Assembly (NCBI GenBank): GCA_024138025.1
Contig: JAMXBD010002739.1
Span: forward strand, 103,216-167,215
Length of the DNA: 64,000 nt
Source: Combretum micranthum
Taxonomy: Eukaryota > Streptophyta > Magnoliopsida > Myrtales > Combretaceae
Reading direction: 5' to 3'
Below the pieces are notes generated by a model. That model was given only the letters and a program-made list of their open reading frames with translations, ran no database searches and had not been told where the DNA came from. Made by a program: the position numbers and the translations under genes. The number at the start of each line of letters is the position of its first letter. Position 1 is the first letter of the stretch. Positions 60,720-64,000 of this stretch are shown piece by piece.

Positions 60720-61383
60720 TTTGGTATCAGAGGTTCGACTTCTTGAATCAAGTAAATCTATCCCTTATCTTAATTATTCTTTTCAAATATTTGTTCTTGT
60801 TTCATCTCCTTAGAATTCGTATTAAAAAAATTGCGACTTTTGCAACATTCCAGTTCGTTCGTTCCAATTCGTGATTTTTTTTTCCAGATTTGTGCAAATA
60901 CAAAAAAAAAAAGAGAAATTAGTAAAGAAAATTCCTCAAAAAAAAAAAAAAGAGAGAGTGCTCTCAAAATTTATATTTTTCATTCAATGATATTCTCCTG
61001 TTTACAACCATATATGTATATTATAATAAAAGAAAAAGACTAAAAGACACATGGGAAAAGACCCAAAATGTCGACATAAAACAATTCCCAAAACAAATAA
61101 TAAACCCGGCATAAAACAACTTAAAAACAATGCTAGAGACTAAAAACGCGTTGGAAAAATCCAAATATTAATAACCGGTCCAAGAAGCTTTATTACACTT
61201 CTTGAAGTCTTCAGCATTCAATGTAACTTTCATCTTGGGGTTCTCTATGCCTTTGACCATCTCTTTGGAAGCTTGAATAATATGAATTAATGTCGGTTCT
61301 TCTTTGGTGGAGTTTGACTCCTTCTCTTGCAACTCCTTACTAGACCTTGCAAAGCTTCTTTCATTCGTTTAGGTTTAGCTCTT
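60079..61383. repeat. Inverted repeat: LTR U3/R and its reverse copy in the G8 leader
   Basis: Arm 1 (60079-60520) and arm 2 (60951-61383) are reverse complements at roughly 90 percent or better by eye, separated by 430 bp. Arm 2 lacks the R end, U5 and the first 77 bases of U3, so it is a truncated LTR copy of the same family in the opposite direction. Confidence 0.85.
60721..60733 (+). other. G8 primer-binding site (tRNA-iMet type, altered 3' part)
   Basis: ttggtatcagagg follows the LTR after one base. The bases past gag differ from the other elements (gttcga against ctttgg). Confidence 0.75.
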
Positions 61384-61439
61384 GAATTTAGGGGAGTATA
61401 GTTTCATGAGGGAGAGAGGGAATACCTAAAGGTGAGACA

Positions 61440-62354
61440 GTAATTTGGGTAGTATTAAAATGAAGATACCTTCCTTTCAGGGGAAGAATGATCTAGAGTT
61501 GTACTTAGAGTGGGAGCGAAAAGTGGATCATATATTCGATTGCCACAATTACACTGAAGAGACAAAAAATTAAGTTAGCTGCAGTTGAGTTTTTTGACTA
61601 TGCCAGTGCATGATGGGATCAGTTCGTGCATAATAGGCGAAGGTATGGTGAGAGGCCTATTAGTACATGGGATGAGATGAAGACAGTCATGCAGAAGAGA
61701 TTTATCCCTAGTCACTATTATAGGGATTTGCATAGGAAGCTGCAGGAATTGAGGCAAGGGTCCAGGAGTGTAGAGGACTGTTTTAAGGAAACGGAAATGG
61801 CAATAATCCGAGCCAATGGTTAGATTTATTAATGGGTTGAATCAGGAGATCACTGATATAGTAGATCTACAACATTATGTAGATATTGAGGAGTTGTTAC
61901 ATAAAGCGATCAAAGTTGATAATCAGCTGAAGTCTAAGGGAGCTTCTAAATCTGGTGCGACTTTTAACTCTCATGGAAGTCAAACTGGAAGAAGAACACT
62001 ACAGACTCAAAACCAAAAGAGGATGTGAAGGCCAAGAGCCCAATTACTTCTTCTAAAGGTAAAACTGACACTAAACCATTTGCTAGAACTTGTGATATTA
62101 AGTGTTTCAGGTGTCAGGGGTTTGGACATATTGCATCTCAATGTCCAAATCAAAGGGTCATGATCATGCAGGATAATGGAGAGGTGGAGAGTGTTAGTTC
62201 CAGTGATGATGACATGCCTCCACTAGAGGATTGTAGTGATGTGGATGTGGAGGGACCCATGAGTGGGGAATTGCTGGTCACTAGGCGAGTCTTCAGTACT
62301 CAGCCTAAAGATGAGGGTGAAGAGGTACAGTGTGAGCACATCTTTCATACCTAG
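61440..62354 (+). pseudogene. G8 gag, frameshifted
   Basis: The N-terminal part is lost at the inverted LTR piece. From about 61440 the Gag core reads SIKMKIPSFQGKND, with stops near 61570. It continues in frames 61626-61823 (TWDEMKTVMQKRFIPSHYYRDL; LRQGSRSVEDCFKE), 61816-62028 (ITDIVDLQHYVDIEELLHKAI) and 62025-62354. The last contains a full CCHC knuckle (C-F-R-C-Q-G-F-G-H-I-A-S-Q-C) and an acidic segment (SSDDDMPPLEDCSD). Confidence 0.83.
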
Positions 62355-62985
62355 TACCAAGTGCAGTAGAAGGTATGTACCTTGATCATTGATAGTGATA
62401 GCTACACCAACGCTATCAGTGCTTTGCTGGTTGATAAGTTGAGGTTGAAAACTATGAAGCATCAACAACCCTACAGGTTGTAGTGGTTGAATGGGTGTGG
62501 GGAGATGAAGGTGACCAGGTAGGTTCTTATTTCCTTTTCCATTGGGAGTTATCATGATGAGGTGATGTGTGATGTAGTTCCCATGCAGACTAGTCACCTA
62601 TTGCTGGGTCGATCATGGCAATTTGATAGGAGGGTGACGTATGATGGGTACAAGAACCAATATTCATTTATTCTAAATAAAAGGATTATGGCTCTAACTC
62701 CTCAGAAACTGTGGGAAGTTTGTGAGGACCAGGTGAGAATAGCAAAAGAGTTTAAAGAAAAACACCTGAGTGTACCAGAAAAGAGTGAAAAAGAAAGGAA
62801 AAGTGAGAGACAAACACTGGTGAGCCAAGAGAGATAAGGATCCAAAACACTGAATGAGAAGGAAATTGCAAAAGAGAGTGGAGTTGCAAAACAAAGTGAA
62901 GTTAAGAGCGCAATAGTGGCTAGGAAACAACTACTTGTACTCATGTACAAGTAGGTATATTTTACTACTACCGACCTTAACTCTT
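62355..62985 (+). pseudogene. G8 protease segment and linker
   Basis: The active-site area near 62385 reads LIIDSDSYTNAISALLVDKL, with DSD where DGG stands in the relatives. VPMQTSHLLLGRSWQFDRRVTYDG follows at 62562-62660, then a Lys/Glu-rich linker with a stop at 62836. The changed active site suggests loss of protease function. Confidence 0.75.
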
Positions 62986-64000
62986 CTTTGCCAAGTGTAG
63001 TTTTGTCTGTTTTGCAGGAGTATAAGGACTTGTTTCCTGAAGAAGTACCAAGGGGATTACCTCCACAAAGAGGCATTGAGCACCAAATTGACTTTATCCT
63101 AGGTGCTTCAATTCCTAATCGACCAGCTTATCGAGCCAATCCGGAGGAAACAAAGGAGATCCAGAGGCAAGTTGATGATCTGATAGAGAAAGAGTTTGTG
63201 AGAGAAAGCCTGTCATCTTGGTTCCAAAGAAAGATGGAACATGGCGTATGTGTGTTGACCGTCAAGCAATCAACAAGATCACAGTTAAGTATAGACATCC
63301 CATTCCTAGACTTAGTGATATGCTTGATGAGTTGCATGGTGCTTATTTGTTTTCCAAAATTGATTTAAAGAATAACTATTACCAAATTCGCATGAAAGAG
63401 GGAGATGAGTGGAAAACAACTTTTAAAACTAAGCATGGTTTATATGAGTTGATGGTAATGCATTTTGGATTAACAAATGCACCTACCATGTTTATGAGGT
63501 TAATGAATCAAGTTCTTCGCGCTTTTATTGGAAAATTTGTTGTTGTATACTTTGATGACATCTTAGTTTACAGCAAGACTTTAGATGAACATGTTCAGTA
63601 TTTACGACTTGTTTTCGCTATGTCGAGAGAGAATAGTTGTATGCCAACTTGAAGAAGTGCACCTTTTGTATGGAAACTGTGGTTTTTCTTGGGTTTGTTG
63701 TAGGTGCAAATGACATTGCTATTGATGAAGAGAAGGTGAAGGCGATCAGGGAGTGGCCAACACCAACGAATGCAAGTGAGGTTGGAAGTTTTCATGGATT
63801 AGTAAGCTTTTATAGGAGATTTGTTAGGGACTTTAGTTCTATAGTTGCTCCTCTAAATGATCTTGTTAAGAAAAATGCTGAGTTTAGATGGACTGAAGTG
63901 TACGAAAATGCTTTTAATGCTTTGAAAGCTAAGTTGACTAATGCACCATTACTTATTCTACCTAATTTTGAGAAAGTTTTTGAGATTGAATGTGATGCTT
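62986..64000 (+). pseudogene. G8 reverse transcriptase (and RNase H start), to the window edge
   Basis: EEVPRGLPPQRGIEHQIDFILG starts the domain at 62988. A shift near 63215 passes to 63218-63652 with [39 protein letters not shown] and the YFDD box ([15 protein letters not shown]). A shift near 63640 passes to a frame that stays open to base 64000. That frame reads KKCTFCMETVVFLGFVVG, VGSFHGLVSFYRRFVRDFSS and the start of RNase H (VFEIECDA). Only two or three lesions are present, fewer than in G1 or G6. Confidence 0.87.

Larger units (their letters stand above)
60002..64000 (+). mobile_element. G8: gypsy element of the G1/G2/G6 clade, runs off the right edge
   Basis: LTR, primer site, an inverted LTR piece, gag, protease and RT are visible; the 3' half is outside the window. 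Gag and RT are broken by a few frameshifts only, and the RT tail is open to the last base. Confidence 0.85.

Overview
This is plant nuclear DNA, most likely from a eudicot. It is AT-rich and dominated by nested Ty3/gypsy LTR retrotransposons. It carries one recognisable intact host gene, a plant-type organellar deoxyribonucleoside kinase (dNK) with five exons and consensus GT-AG introns. The species cannot be named from the sequence alone. No RNA gene, CRISPR array or prokaryotic feature was seen.

Layout. 1-8683: a decayed minus-strand gypsy element (G1; its left end lies outside the window), split at 627-3762 by a younger, complete, plus-strand non-autonomous element with only a damaged gag (TR-GAG type; TG...CA LTRs of 665 bp, target duplication gaatg). 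8684-14110: a pile of LTR fragments plus a gag-only remnant (G3). 13757-26245: an LTR (family X) split by a coding-free repeat of about 4 kb (family L, copy A), itself split by a full-length minus-strand gypsy element (G2, 16006-23313, LTRs of 796 bp, target duplication cttct). 26246-28071: no gene seen. 28072-32459: the dNK gene on the minus strand. 32460-34904: upstream AT-rich DNA. 34905-38846: an LTR fragment and family L copy C, in the reverse direction. 38847-41962: no coding evidence. 41963-47067: an Athila-like element (plus strand), cut by G6 (47068 to about 51830), which is joined to a second chromovirus-like element (G7). G7 is split by family L copy B (53183-57551) and then ends in another LTR-like repeat (59062-60001). 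That repeat is in turn entered by G8 (60002 to beyond the window end).

How it fits together. G1, G2, G6 and G8 are one related clade: Gag with a CCHC knuckle, a protease with a DGGSCTN-like active site, a YFDD reverse transcriptase, RNase H and an integrase with HHCC finger, with an initiator-Met tRNA primer site. Their RT/RNase H wording resembles the CRM branch of chromoviruses, which I infer from remembered family features. All coding copies carry frameshifts or stops. The gag-only element keeps the primer site, the polypurine tract and the last codons of a related pol, so it probably depended on proteins from such relatives.

Points worth attention: a basic Pol tail (G-P-x-T-R-x-x-A-K) encoded inside the LTRs of five different elements; a MYB-like motif array in the U3 of the gag-only element; an inverted LTR copy just inside G8; the 4-kb family L repeats; a tandem duplication at the 3' end of dNK; and indel-dominated differences within G2 that look like uncorrected long-read consensus error.
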